From assembly GCA_011009095.1 (NCBI GenBank), contig VTPC01090671.1, forward strand, positions 120,007 to 184,006: a stretch of DNA of 64,000 bases, in the 5' to 3' direction. The DNA is from Ignelater luminosus (Eukaryota; Arthropoda; Insecta; Coleoptera; Elateridae). Under the pieces are notes generated by a model, which made no database searches, had not been told where the DNA came from, and was given only the letters and a program-made list of their open reading frames with translations. Shown here in pieces: positions 14,201 to 26,100 of this stretch (its first letter is position 1; each line of letters starts with the position of its first letter). The position numbers and the translations under genes were made by a program.

Positions 14201-17200
14201 TTTTGAGGGTTTAATCATATTTTCGACTATCATTTGTATTTATATCCATTACATAAGAAATGCTATTGAAGAAACAAAAAACAGCTTTTCTACCGCCATT
14301 GGCATCTTTTTTTTTATGAAAAACGGCCTTTACAATAACAAAAATATTATTTATTGCCCACAGAATAAAAACAGCACATAAAACTTAAGACGATAAAGGA
14401 ATTATTGTTGATTTCGTTTCTAAAGATGTTCAAATTTGTTCTTCGCTAACCGTGAGGCAGTAATAATGTAAGCGATATAGGAAACTGGAGAGAGTTTTCG
14501 TTTTGCAGATAATAAAACGATATTTTAGTTACTGTAAAAGTCTTTTTTCAAAAAATGCAACCATGTACCTCAAAGTGCAACTTATCTAATAAGCGCTTTT
14601 GCTCACTCTTACCTCTTAATGCGGCTTTGACATTTAATGAAAGTCATATAAGCTGCAGTGGTAATTATACTGTTGTTTTTATTCATGCAATCTTATTCCA
14701 CATTTTCAGAATAGATGCGGACTTTAAAAAAGCTGCGGACATGGTTTCTTGCCACTCTTGCTCAATTAAATCGATAGTAGATATACTATGATGATTCTGG
14801 TACAATTTTACTTTTAAACAGCCTTGCGACCGTCTGAAACGCTTTTAAAGAGGTTTTAAGCTTTCTAAGAATTTCTTTACAGAAGCAATAGAGATTTCTT
14901 CTTTAAAGACGAAATCTTCTAGGTGATATTTTTGTTTTGTATAAACTGTAGCATGCATCAGTCTATTAGAAGATTATGGATAGGACAGAAAATTTGAATT
15001 GTTTATGTTTTTATAACAAAAGGGAAGTATTCTTATTTAAAGTAAGGAATAAGTGGAACTTAGAAACGAGAACGAAATTAATTCTACTTTCTAGGCGCCC
15101 TCTGACGCTTCACACTCTGATTCTACGTACCCATAAGTTCACAAATGAAAGTTTCCTAAAAGCATATGTTCTAAACATTTATGTAAACAAACGTTTTAAA
15201 TAAATGAATACAAGAATGTAGCAAAATACATCTAATAAACGAAATTAATAAGGAAGTAAGAAACCTAAATTATATACATAATTAACGTTGCAGTCATCAA
15301 AGTCCATCGCAAATCTTACTAATACGTTTAGATGATCCAGATAAATTCAAACAACAACAGGAGAATATAGGGAAAAACAGAGATATGTGAATACTGAAAA
15401 TTGTAACCATTTTGATTCCCGGAAATAATAAAAGACTATTAGAAAGAGGATGCTATTAATCAGATAATGACAGTTTGCTAGACATTTCATTTCTTTTTTT
15501 CCTTCAAAAGATCTTTCCCTTAACTATACTTTGCAGTTATTGAATAAAATAATTAACCTTTCGCTTATGCCATTTTGAACAACAAGGAAATAAAGCAGGA
15601 AGACAGTTCAGATGTTTTATAAGCTAAGCAGCTTTTCTAACATTTGATGGTTTATTTCTTATTTCTTTGATAGGAAATCTTTTTCCCGCTCATGTTGCTT
15701 TTGCGTTCATGTTTTATTTCCTTCTGAACTAATACAAATAATGGGTATTGGCGTTCTTGATGCTTCTTAACAGTATAGCTTGCTTACTCTTCGTAATATA
15801 ATCAAGGTTTCTGATGAAGAGGTTGGATTACCTAATTTATAAAATGAATCTAAATTAGAATCCAATTAAAGTCAATAATCATCCGTTCTGTTGTTGATAT
15901 ACTTTATATTTATTTTGAATTTGGACGATTGACACCTCTTAAAAAGACAGGATCTTTTCAAACTTTTTTTTCAACAGAAGTCATAACCCATGAATTACGA
16001 GATGTACAATTTTTAATTGACAGTAAAAAACATTTTGAACAAAATAAATAAATTATGTTATTTACGAACCATTAAAAATTGCAATTAACGCTGACGAATA
16101 TTTTATTTTTTTCGTCCATCATCACAAGCCTAATAAACCACATTGTATACCCCTAGCCAGATAATAAAAATGTATCAACCAAAGGAAACCCCGGTTACAG
16201 CAATTAACATCTGCTGTAATCGTTAACCCCATAAAAAAGGAACACCCACCCTTGCTTCCATTCTCTCTGACGAGGGGTAGAAACCAGCTATAGGCTTACA
16301 AGGAAGGGAAAGAAGTGGAACTGAAGAAGCTTTTCTAATACGGATCGTGACACCCTGTTTAGAGAACTCTGATTTAGTTTACTTGTATGAAGTTTTATTG
16401 CATTTTCGTATCATCGTAAAACAAATCTTCTAGATGTTTCGAATTAAATATGACCATTAAAGCTATTATTACAATTTAATTAATTATTATATGAGGGTTG
16501 TTACGAGATTCTAACTAGGTAATAATTATTTTACTTTCGGGGCATCCCTAATATTCCAATAGCAATAGAAAGGCATAGTATCACGTTTTATAAATAAAAC
16601 AAGATAATTTACCACAGGAACTAAACACAATGTTTTCTTTATATTGTAAAGTAATTTTGTAGCACAAAGGGTTTAACCACTGCAGTACATTCCTACTACG
16701 TTTCGACAGAGTAAAAGAGGGGTGAAGACGGCGATGACGTATGCGGAGTTCCTGAAGCTTTAAATGCCGCGTAATAACGTTATAAAGCTTCTACCTCTAT
16801 AGCATTTCAAGAAGAAGAACTGCAATTGGAATGAAAAGCGCATGCTGCTTGTTTATTTTATGCTTGTAAAAGTAACTTTGCTGAATGTAAAACAGACTTT
16901 TCTTTTATATTTCTGTGAAATTAAAGTATAGTATTTGAAATTAATGAACTTTAAGATTTTGAAATTGCCAAGGACATATTCCAAAGAGAACACAGTGCAC
17001 AGTCCTAAATTTAAGTTAAACTAACGTTAGTTTCTGGCAATTTATTGTTGTCAACCAACTCCTTGTGGATGTCAAATGCTCCAAAATTACCCAAGGCTGT
17101 AGCTAACAGACGTAGTGGTTGGACAGTGTCATTTTAATGTGCAAAGTTTCCAAAATACATTTTCATGAAAGAAATTTTAAACTAAATTAATTTAGAACTT

Positions 17201-19202
17201 AAAAATGCAGGCGCAAATTAGCATTTAAAAGGTTTTTTTTGTAGCTAGACATTTAGTAGTATGTTTGTTAAAAAGTAAAACAATCAAGACAACCTTTCTT
17301 TAAATATTTAAAACAGTATTTGCTTGGTTGAAAACAAAAGGTTGAACTTACATATTTTAAAAATAAAACGTGGAAACGGTCCGATAAAATCTTGAATTTA
17401 TATTTGTTTTAAGGCTGCACGATATATTTTTCCTCCTCTTGTGGAACACAATATTTCTTTTTTTAGAGAAATCCAGAGAAATGAGAGATCAATATTAATT
17501 TAAAAGAATTACAAACTTTTTAAAGGTTTTCTTCGCTTCGTACATCACCTGGTATATATAGTACTTTTTCTTCGTTTTATTTTGCAGAGATTCCTCGTTC
17601 GTTTCCGATACGGTCTTAACAATGAAAAGAACTTTTTCAACAAAATTTTGACTTTTCTTACTTCAGGTTGTATTTTAACAAAGACTACAACATACGAGCT
17701 AAATGAAACTCGCAAATTCGCCTCTAATGCGACACGGAACTGCTTTAATTATGAGGTTCCGTAATGAGCTGTGGAATGTACTGAAACTAATGAGTCCGAG
17801 ATTTAACGAGCAAGACCACATCCACATTTTGCGCATATAGGAAGTATATGTGTAAATATTTCGTTCTGAATATTTTAAATATTTTACAGGCTGTAAGTGT
17901 ATTTTTTATGGATAAATCATACAAGTTCACTGTTCTTTTGTTTTGCGGAATTAAAATGCATGTAACACTATTTCTGAATTACACTTTTATATTAAAATTC
18001 CAGTTTCCGTGCAGAAAATATATTTTATTAAAGGTATATAAAAAGAGTGTGAAACGTACAGGTTTTGGAGAACGGATGTACTTTAGATAAGAACCTCGTT
18101 TAACCTAATAATCTAGAAAAAGTCGAATCTTATTATAATAAATGATATTAACATGAAAATGTGATACATTGCAATATGTAAAAAAACCGTTGAAAAAGGA
18201 ACTACTTTAAACGGGATAACTCTTTTGTGTTCACTCCATTATGGATAAGCAATCATATAACGTTTCATCATCCTCGAGCACGGCGTCGGCTAAATTCAAT
18301 TAAGATTTTTCATTTTAATATTAAATAACATCCTTGCGAAATTTTGTCATTTTTTAAATTGAATACAGAAAGAAAGATGGATTTTCTGTAAACACCTAAG
18401 TTTGAGGTAGAATTCTGTATAGCAATTTTATTTTTATGAAATAAAATTGCATTGATTTCACATTAATACTTTTTACTTATATTTGTTTTATTATTAAGAA
18501 ATTAAGTAATTTCTGCGACAAAAACAATAGCTAACTAGAATGTTACAATATTTAGTGATAGTCATCAAAATTAACTTTCTCACTTTCTTCTTTTCTTCGT
18601 TCTTTTCATTTACTTCCTGCATGATTAGGTTTACTTGTTTTTTTCACTTTTTACTTTTCAGCAAAGTTCTAATTATTTCTATCTTTTTCACCTTATTATG
18701 AAGAGAGAGGTGATTAATTGTATAATGTATTATATTTTATTGCTTGAGGTTCTTGGCCACTTTTGTATATTTTACATCTTCTGAACTTTTATTATTATCG
18801 ATGTAGTTTTATTGGATTCTCTTGTACATTAGTTTATTGATATTCGATTGTTAAAGTATTGTCAATAGTAATTCATCTCGTTTTGTTAGTTTTTGTACTT
18901 ATATTGCTTGGTTTTAAAGTGGTACTTTTGTAAACTAATTTACATTTTCGTACTATAACAATCCTCTTGCTTTGTTTTACCAACATGTTTGTTATTCCAA
19001 TTTTTATTTCTTAGTTCTTTATTTCGTTTTGAAGTTAGATTACATAAAATTTCTGTTTTCTGCTTTTTCTGTTTTGAAGATTGAAGCACATCAAGAGTAT
19101 TAACAAGAAAACAATGAGAATGTAAAACCGAGAATTTTGATCTTCCATTATCTTGAACGCATGTAATCAAAGACGTCACCTTAAGTGCAATGCTGACGGA
19201 CC
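11209..19202. other. AT-rich sequence without recognisable genes
   Basis: No exon, RNA gene or complete element is visible. Three GC-richer patches interrupt it: 13670-13830 with an imperfect inverted repeat around CAGCTAAGTCGATAGT, 16140-16340 with TTACAGCA and TGCTGTAA arms at about 16194-16220, and 16680-16800. A purine-rich run (GAAGAAGGAGAGGAAGAAG) lies near 12000-12020. None could be tied to a function. Confidence 0.55.
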
Positions 19203-19209
19203 GGGACCT

Positions 19210-19322
19210 TTCGCCGCGCATGTTTCGCCGCGAGTCATTCGCCGCGAGTCATTCGCCGCGGAGACGTTTGCCGCAGACCCCGTTTCACCGCATAGATTTT
19301 CACCGCAGGGACAGTTCGCCGC
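19210..19322 (+). repeat. Left array: eight TTCGCCGC octamers
   Basis: The first four units are exact and spaced exactly 14 bp. The remaining four include TTTGCCGC and two TTCACCGC variants at spacings of 15-17 bp. The spacers of the outer units share GAGTCA. Translation of this tract gives arginine- and proline-rich peptides in two frames, a by-product of the repeat. Confidence 0.9.
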
Positions 19323-19612
19323 AAATAATAAGTTCCAACATATTTACTTCGAGATATTTATCTGAACTAATGTGAAGTTATGCTTTATTTTTGCTAATTT
19401 GTCACGTAATGGTAATAACTAATGTGAAATTTATAAAAGTAAGCCTACAGTAGTTTTAGAAATCATAATCAGTAAATAACAAACTGAAATATGAAATGGA
19501 TAGCGCACAAAATATTTTTTTTGTGTTTGGCAGTATTGCATTAAGTTTATTTTGACAAATTGCTAATTTTATGTCTTCTCGACATCTAACAGCTTATAGA
19601 ACAAGAACAGAT

Positions 19613-19630
19613 AGGTTAGGTAAGGTTAGG
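19613..19630 (+). repeat. Short TTAGG-type tract
   Basis: AGGTTAGGTAAGGTTAGG lies inside the octamer-array element. TTAGG is the canonical insect telomere repeat, but two or three imperfect units can arise by chance and similar GGTTAGGT pieces are common in insect DNA. Confidence 0.5.
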
Positions 19631-19735
19631 TTTTTAGTAGATATGAATATGTGGTAAATTACATACCATATTGGCTCAACTAAAAATCTTCAATTGAAAG
19701 TGCCAGTAGGTATGCTACACTTGTGAATGGTTACC

Positions 19736-19832
19736 GCGGCGAAAAGTGTCTGCGGCGAAAAGTATCTGCGCCAAATGTGTCTGCGGTCAGAAGCTTGCGG
19801 CGAAAGGTTCGCGACGAATGAGCCGCGGCGAA
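19736..19832 (-). repeat. Right array: seven GCGGCGAA octamers
   Basis: This is the inverted partner of the left array. Four units are exact; GCGCCAAA, GCGGTCAG and GCGACGAA are variants. Spacings from inside outward are 16, 16, 15, 14, 14 and 14 bp, matching the gradient seen in the left arm. Confidence 0.9.
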
Positions 19833-19840
19833 ACTTGAAT

Positions 19841-20100
19841 CTCTTTTTTTTAGGATGTACTATATCAGAATTGAAAGAATCTTGGAAATCAATTAATGTA
19901 GACTTAATATTTGCTTGGATTATTTCTTAAGTTTAGGTTGCTCTTTTTGTTAGCCCTTACATGTAGGCTTGTTTCTAAAATCTCTTGAAATTTATATTTA
20001 CAACTCTGTATAATAGGAACTCTATAAACAAATGTAGAGTCCAACATATGTATCTTATGATTTAATTTTCACAGCAGCACACAGCATGTAAGTAAACATT
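19841..20100. other. AT-rich spacer, nothing recognised
   Basis: Poly-T at the left edge and a plain AT-rich tract follow the octamer element. No feature seen. Confidence 0.5.
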
Positions 20101-20760
20101 GAAAAGTCATCAAAAGTGGCCGACTGTTTAGGAGTTAATCCCCTCTTTAGTCATCATCAGTGATGAAGTTTGAAGCTGGAATGACCAGAATGACGGTTGT
20201 AGACGATACCCTTCACCATGTCGTCCAACCAAGTTGCTGTGGTGGATCTTCGAAAAGAAGTAGATAGTGAAACAGCTCGCAGACAGAAAACTCTGGTCGG
20301 CGTGGCGAACCAGCTCGAGTGGTAGTGATGAATGATGGATGAGTAGATGAATCGAGCTGAAATGCCAATCACAAGTCCCGTCCGTTGAAGAAACCGTAAC
20401 CATTATAATAAGCCCGATCGGAGAAACGTGAATAAAGACGATGCACCTCCTAGAATCCAGAACCAGCAGTGTCTGGAATGTCCTTTAAAGTGTTCGTAGT
20501 GCTATCGGTGAGCAATGAGTAAAGTGCCGAAGGACATCTAGCCAACGCGACAGAACGACCAAATCAATGTTGATAGACAGGGCAGTGTTAATAGAAAACT
20601 GGAGAGCACGGAAGATTCTCTCCATAGCGACGTTATCCGGCGGTAGGAAGCGCTTGAAACATGATGGAGGGAGCTTCCAGTGACTAGAGGCCCTAACCTC
20701 GGTTAGATGACGAGTCACTCCTATTGTAGTAATGGAGATGTTGGAAGCACCTTACCAACC
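20100..20760. other. GC-richer anonymous block, probably an old repeat
   Basis: This block of about 650 bp has clearly more G and C than its neighbours. Several overlapping frames stay open on the minus strand (20128-20403, 20157-20372 and 20485-20718), but none of their translations shows a motif I recognise, and open frames in several registers at once are typical of GC-richer DNA rather than a gene. The sharp compositional edges and the position beside other elements point to a repeat. It could also be a non-coding transcript or a divergent element of unknown type. Confidence 0.35.
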
Positions 20761-21482
20761 TATCTTTATTTTTAAGTCCAGGTCCGACTCTGCAACACAC
20801 AAGAAAATTAATCAGGTCTGTTGGCCTGATATTTAAAAATGTTTGTATAACCGTAATTGATGAAATTTGATTATGAAAGCGATCTGGCGACTAGCGGTAC
20901 TGATTGATTGCTCTAGTTTCCATTAAGTAATCTGAAACTTTAACATTATGGTAGTAGACATACAGGAATTTGTTCACAATATCGCGCCGTTTTCAAGATG
21001 AAACTGAGACAATACGAAATTCTAAATAAAGTTGTGTTAGGCTGTATCTCATTCGTACATGGTCATTCTTATAGATTCAATTATTTAGTTATTGTTAAGA
21101 ATTTTCCCACCTCCACTGACTGTTGATTATAATTGTTTCCCAATTGTGCTTTGTTTGCTGCTGTTATTCATGCATATGTTTGTGCCATTCCAGATTCTTG
21201 AAAATGACCGGAACGCCTGTATCGAGACTACGGGATTCTGGTGTTTGTTATTTACCAGACAAAGGATTTTATCAACATTGATAACGGATGCACCATCGGT
21301 TCCAGTTGATCTTTTAATGTTGTTCACAAGAATACATTGTGCTTTGTATTAATCCTTATTTGATTTTGATTGATTTTATTAAATTATTTTGAAATCCCTG
21401 ACCTACGAAAGAAATTTGAAATACGTTTAGTAAAATAAAGAACGGCAAGCTACAGACATTACTGGGGAACTCCCCTGCTTAA

Positions 21483-21736
21483 CTGGAAACAATTAGGACA
21501 CATTTTGTATACCGTAAAAGACGAACTGGGGTCTAGGCGGGCCACAGGTTGAAGAAAATAGTATAAATTTAAAAAAAACCAAACATTTATGTAAAATAAT
21601 ATATTGAACACCTGCAGAAAATCACAAAGAAAAAATAGGTGACCCCACAATATACAAAATTTAAAATCAAAAAAGTTATTTCAAAAAATCGTGCCATGGG
21701 GTCCAAATGGACCCCGGTCAGTCCGTTGAAGGTTAA
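21483..21736. repeat. Possible MITE-like segment between TTAA sites with an 18-bp hairpin
   Basis: The stretch lies between TTAA at 21479-21482 and TTAA at 21733-21736. Near its right end is GGGGTCCAAATGGACCCC at 21698-21715, whose 8-bp arms are perfectly complementary around AA. TTAA is the piggyBac target, and GGTC-rich palindromes occur near ends of some insect elements. However, the two ends (CTGGAAAC on the left, CCTTCAAC when the right end is reversed) do not match well, so this is only a suggestion. Confidence 0.25.
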
Positions 21737-21800
21737 AATATGACCAAATGACCTTTTTGCCGGACGATGCAATAATGAACTCATAATTTTGTGCCTTATA

Positions 21801-21831
21801 AAGGGTTTTCCAATAAGAGGTGTTATTTTGA
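21801..21831 (+). repeat. Left terminal inverted repeat of the DD41D mariner
   Basis: Thirty-one bases beginning AAGGGTTTTCC and ending TTATTTTGA, directly after the TA target site. It is a perfect reverse complement of the right end and would be the transposase-binding site. Confidence 0.93.
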
Positions 21832-21905
21832 TAGTCAAAGAAAAGTGCCATTTTTTAATATAAATGATCGGATGTTTATTTCATTATAAAGAGGAAGGTA
21901 TGCCG

Positions 21906-22992
21906 TTAATAGTGGAAAATAACATCAGGCAAATGACCACCACGACCACGCTTACAGGACAATATCCTTTTCATGAAATTTTCCATAACCAAATCGCAAA
22001 GTGGCTGCCCTATGTCCTCGATAGCCTCACGAATTCCATCTTTGAGGTCTTGAATCGACGCTGGGCTGTTGGCGTAGACCTTCTCTTTCACGTGGCCCCA
22101 AAGAAAGAAGTCGCAAGGTGTTAAATCACAAGATCTCGGTGGCCAATTGTGATCACCTCTTCGAGAGATAACACGGTCCGGAAACTTTTTCCGTAAAAGA
22201 TCAATGGTTTCGTTGCTTGTGTGGCACGTAGCGCCGTCTTGTTGAAAGTAAACGTTGTCCAGATCAATACCATCCAATTCCGGCCATAAAAAATCGTTAA
22301 TCATCTCTCGATAGCGCAATCCAGTCACCGTAACTGTTGCTCCAGCCTCATTTTCGAAAAAGTAAGGTCCAATGACTCCGCCGGACCATAAACCGCACCA
22401 AACAGTCACACGTCGAGGATAGAGAGACTTTTCAACAATAACTCTTGGATTTTCTGAGCCCCAGATCCGACAATTTTGCTTGTTGACGAAGCCACCGAGG
22501 TGGAAATGGGCCTCATCACTCAAGATGATTTTTCGATGGAATTCTGGATCATTTTCATGCATTTCAACGACCCAATCAGCAAAGACACGACGTTGTTGAT
22601 GATCGGCCGGCTTGAGTTCTTGTGTTAACTGGACTTTATAAGCCTTAAGACCCAAATCTTTATGCAAAATACGGTGTAATGACGTTTGTGGAATGGCTAA
22701 TTCCAAAGAACGACGAGGAATGGACAAACCTGGGTTTTCTTTAACACTTTCGGCTACAACAGCAATATTCTCGGCTGTTCTTGAGCGACGTGCACGGGTT
22801 TTATTCTTCACATCACTAACTTGTCCCAAGAGCTCGAATTTTTTCACCAATTTCTGTATTGCGGTCCGACAAGGTGCTTCACGGTGACCCAAAAATGTTC
22901 GAGTTTTACGAACCGTCTCTGCCAAATTTTCACCATTTTTTATAGTGAATTTTAATAATTTCAATGCGTTGTTGAAGCGTGTATCGTTCCAT
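21906..22992 (-). CDS. DD41D mariner transposase with one N-terminal frameshift
   Basis: This protein would bind the 31-bp ends and cut and paste the element into TA sites in the nucleus. The frame open from 22964 to 21906 gives 352 residues. Residues 1-110 hold the helix-turn-helix DNA-binding part, with a basic stretch (KNKTRARRSR) near 53-62 that may act as nuclear signal. The DDE core follows: SDEAHF with D150, YFQQDGATCH with D243, and LTPCDFFLWG with D285, leaving 41 residues between the last two. The natural start is probably the ATG at 22990-22992 (MERYTLQQRIEIIKIH). From there the frame breaks at a run of six T on the plus strand (22936-22941), one base longer than the frame needs. 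The only in-frame opening downstream of any stop is a TTG at 22964. The copy is therefore probably inactive unless the extra base is an assembly error. Confidence 0.92.
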
Positions 22993-23075
22993 ATTTATTA
23001 ATGGCGTAGTTTCTACTTGTCAAATGTCAAAAAATGATAGCTTCAAAAGTGACATCTACCGAAATAGCGGGCTAT

Positions 23076-23106
23076 TCAAAATAACACCTCTTATTGGAAA
23101 ACCCTT
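23076..23106 (-). repeat. Right terminal inverted repeat of the DD41D mariner
   Basis: Exact reverse complement of 21801-21831, ending GGAAAACCCTT before the TA target duplicate at 23107-23108. It lies upstream of the transposase start. Confidence 0.93.
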
Positions 23107-23108
23107 TA

Positions 23109-26100
23109 TTAGCATTGAGGGCTTCCAGTGTTATTAGCTGATTTCTGTACACATAACTCTTCAAGTACGCCTTGTTTTGGTGATCTAATGAAAATTCTAT
23201 TGACAGTATTAAATAACATTTTGGAGTCCATCACAACGTTACTACCACTGTGCAGGACGTGCTACTTAACACGACTTTTTGCACTTGTGCAAGTGTGGTT
23301 GCAGAGCAATGGGAAAATGCTTCATTGTTTGTGGTACCTAATTGTCATGGGTAATGATGTTTTAATGCCGCTCTTGATACTATTTTGGTTGATTCTTCCG
23401 ATAGTTCTGATAACATCGACTATGGTAAGATCAATCTCATTGATCTTTTGGTATCGAATGTGATTAAAGATGGGGATGATGGTAAAACAGAGTAACAAGA
23501 AGGACATTACGATGAGCTGCAAATTCAAGAAATAGACGAGACGAATTATTATAAGTTTTTTTGAGGGAAAATGTATTAGGCCTGCTGTGGAAACCATGCA
23601 AGGAAACGCGCCTTGCATTCTATCTCCAAGGTACATTTTACACATTGCTTTGTATCTTGTCTATGCGAGAAATACGATCTTTTTTGTAGAGAGGTGTACA
23701 ACTTTCGTACGAAGCTACATTGACCGCCAATCCACGGGAAGCGAGATATTCGCGAAAAAGCGTTTTTTTTCCTTCGACCTCTTATATCCCGTAACGCCAT
23801 AGTCATATCTACTATGTGAAACTTTCAAACGTTGTTTAAACTGTCTGTAAAAAGGAAAAATCTCTTTATTCGACGGATGGACTAAAGTAACTAGATGCAA
23901 GTCCTTTTTTAAACTTTGCTGTACCATTAAGCACACCCAATTGTGTTGCTTAATCTTTTGTTTTCAATTTCAGAACATGCGGTGACTCGCTTTGTCCAAA
24001 TTGTTTAGCCATCTATTGCACTGTCTTTGGATTTGAAACCGGACACAAGCCATATTATTTTTGGCGAAAGTCTTGATAAAACAATTTTGCAATTTCTGCT
24101 TGTTCTTGAAACGTATCCATATAATTTTACATGTTTGCAGTTTGTTAAGGAACTATCAATTTCCAATCGTTTAAGAACAACTAAGCTAGCTTAGACCTGA
24201 ATAAGTACTTATATTCTTATTGGCGAAACCAAATGTCTAATAAGAGTAAGGAGCAACGAAACATGAGATTAACAAGATTGGCTATCAGACAAAGCTGTGG
24301 ATGAAATAGAGCATTAAATTAATTTTTGACATGTAACGCAATTTTGTATTTTTTAAATTGGTGCGTAAAGTGTGTCCACCGCGAGTTTTATCTCTCTGAA
24401 TCTTTAATTTCCTTTTGTTGAAATTTGACTCATCACTCTTGAATTATTAGTTTAATGATCGATACTATTGTAAAAGTAATATGATAGATATCATTGTATA
24501 GGTACCTATATTTAAAATTGGTTGGGTTTTGACATTTCTCAAACCTATAAGTAATAAATATTTCATAATAAATGACCCGTTAAAAATTTTTAAATCTTTT
24601 TTTTGGGAAATTAATAGGATCTTATAAGACCTTTTATTAATATTCTGCATTTCCTCTTAAGCATTGTATAAAATAGTTTACCTCATTTTTATACATGGTA
24701 CTCCTTAAAAGCTTTTTTATATCTAGGCTACGAAAATTTTAAAGCATATTGTTACTCTTATTAATCTCTAAAAAAAGCTATTACATATTTAAAAGTTTGT
24801 CTTTAAATTTTATTAGGTGACATACTAGAAGAGTTTTGTATTCTGAGTATTCTCAGTCTACTATTAAAGTAGTACGTACTTCTTAAACTACATTTTGTTT
24901 GAAAACAGAATAGCGAATTTATGGTTTAGAACCTTTTTAAAAGTTTTTGGCAGATATTAAAAAACACAGAATATTAAAAAATATGAGCTGCCTTGGAAAG
25001 TCTTTGACCTATTTTTCTTATTGTATGGTATTTCATGGAATTTATAATTTCAGTTAATTGAGAATGTTATAATTACATTCTCGTTATATTCTGTAAGGTA
25101 TTTTCTGAATACAATTATTATGCAGAAGCTATTTTTGAATTTTTGTTCTCGTTAAACAAACGAATAAGAACGAAATAAAAACATTCACAGGTTATAATAA
25201 TTCTGAATAAAAGAAATTTTAATTTTTTTTTGTTTTGTAATTTTGATTTTTTAGTACTAATTAAAAAGTAAAAACAGAATCTCTTGTTGATAAACCATTT
25301 CGAACGAAAAGGCGTTTTATAAAGAAAAACCAAACGCCACATATATTCTCAACGCAAACCAATAAGTAGTAAAAAAGATAGCTTTACCGTAGTTTGATAC
25401 AACACACCACGTGTTATATTATCGTTCATGTTTATAAAATATCCACTTTGTTCTTTGAACATCTTAATTTTGATTAAAGCAAAAGGCGCCTCTTTCGTTC
25501 GCTAATAATACCTTTCATCATCCACAAAACGAAGAAAAAATACTTTAAAACTTAAAACTAATTTGTAGGATATTCTAGTCTACAAAGTACCTACTATGTA
25601 TAAAAGAATATACAAAAAGAAAATGTGCGGCTATCTAAGTGCTTTTGGTCGCTTAATGCTACCGTATGGAAAAATAGCTTGTTATTCCATGTACGTTTCG
25701 CGACGCTTTTTACATTTTGTATCATAACGTTTTAGACAAATTTTTGTAATTTTAAGAAAGCGAGGCAATCCGGATATTTCTTTTTTTTATAGTTTATGTG
25801 GTTTCATAAAACGAAGGATAGCGACGTTATTTCCGTTGAAAGTTAAGAAAAACTGTACAGAGCAATTACCTCTAGGTTCTCTATTGCCAATTTATAGATT
25901 GTTTGCTGTCTTTCAAAAATAATTTGACAGAAACCAATATGATTTGATTTTCGTTGCTAAGGAAACTATTGAGTGATTTAAAATTTTCTTTGCGAATCGG
26001 GTAACAGGTGTACATTTACATTCTTTACTCCAAATTGAATAATTAATTACCTCCTAAAGTTATGACCACATCTTTTAAATTACCAACTTTGCAAAGCGAA

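Larger units (their letters stand above)
19203..19840. mobile_element. Unassigned element bounded by inverted TTCGCCGC octamer arrays
   Basis: The left end carries eight copies of TTCGCCGC or one-base variants, starting at 19210, 19224, 19238, 19252, 19267, 19284, 19299 and 19315. The right end carries seven copies of the reverse complement GCGGCGAA or variants, starting at 19736, 19752, 19768, 19783, 19797, 19811 and 19825. The outer units of both arms lie 14 bp apart and the inner ones mostly 15-17 bp apart, so the arms mirror each other in spacing as well as sequence. Between them is about 410 bp of AT-rich DNA with no open frame. This architecture suggests a non-autonomous DNA transposon whose ends are arrays of transposase-binding sites, comparable in principle to foldback elements. 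I could not find a target-site duplication or recognise the family. Confidence 0.6.
21801..23106 (-). mobile_element. DD41D mariner element, 1306 bp, near intact
   Basis: The element is flanked by TA at 21799-21800 and 23107-23108, the target duplication of Tc1/mariner elements. Its terminal inverted repeats start AAGGGTTTTCCAATAAGAGG, are 31 bp long and are identical in both copies (21801-21831 and 23076-23106). It encodes one transposase on the minus strand. Identical ends, an intact catalytic triad and a single frame break suggest a fairly recent insertion. The 41-residue spacing between the second and third catalytic aspartates places it with the DD41D group of insects (rosa, Visitor and Bombyx mar6-like elements are the names I recall) rather than classical DD34D mariners. 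Confidence 0.93.

Noticed and set aside
19153-19375. Two overlapping arginine/proline-rich frames
   Set aside because: They are translations of the TTCGCCGC repeat array, not genes.
19613-19630. Interstitial telomere array
   Set aside because: Only two to three imperfect TTAGG units.
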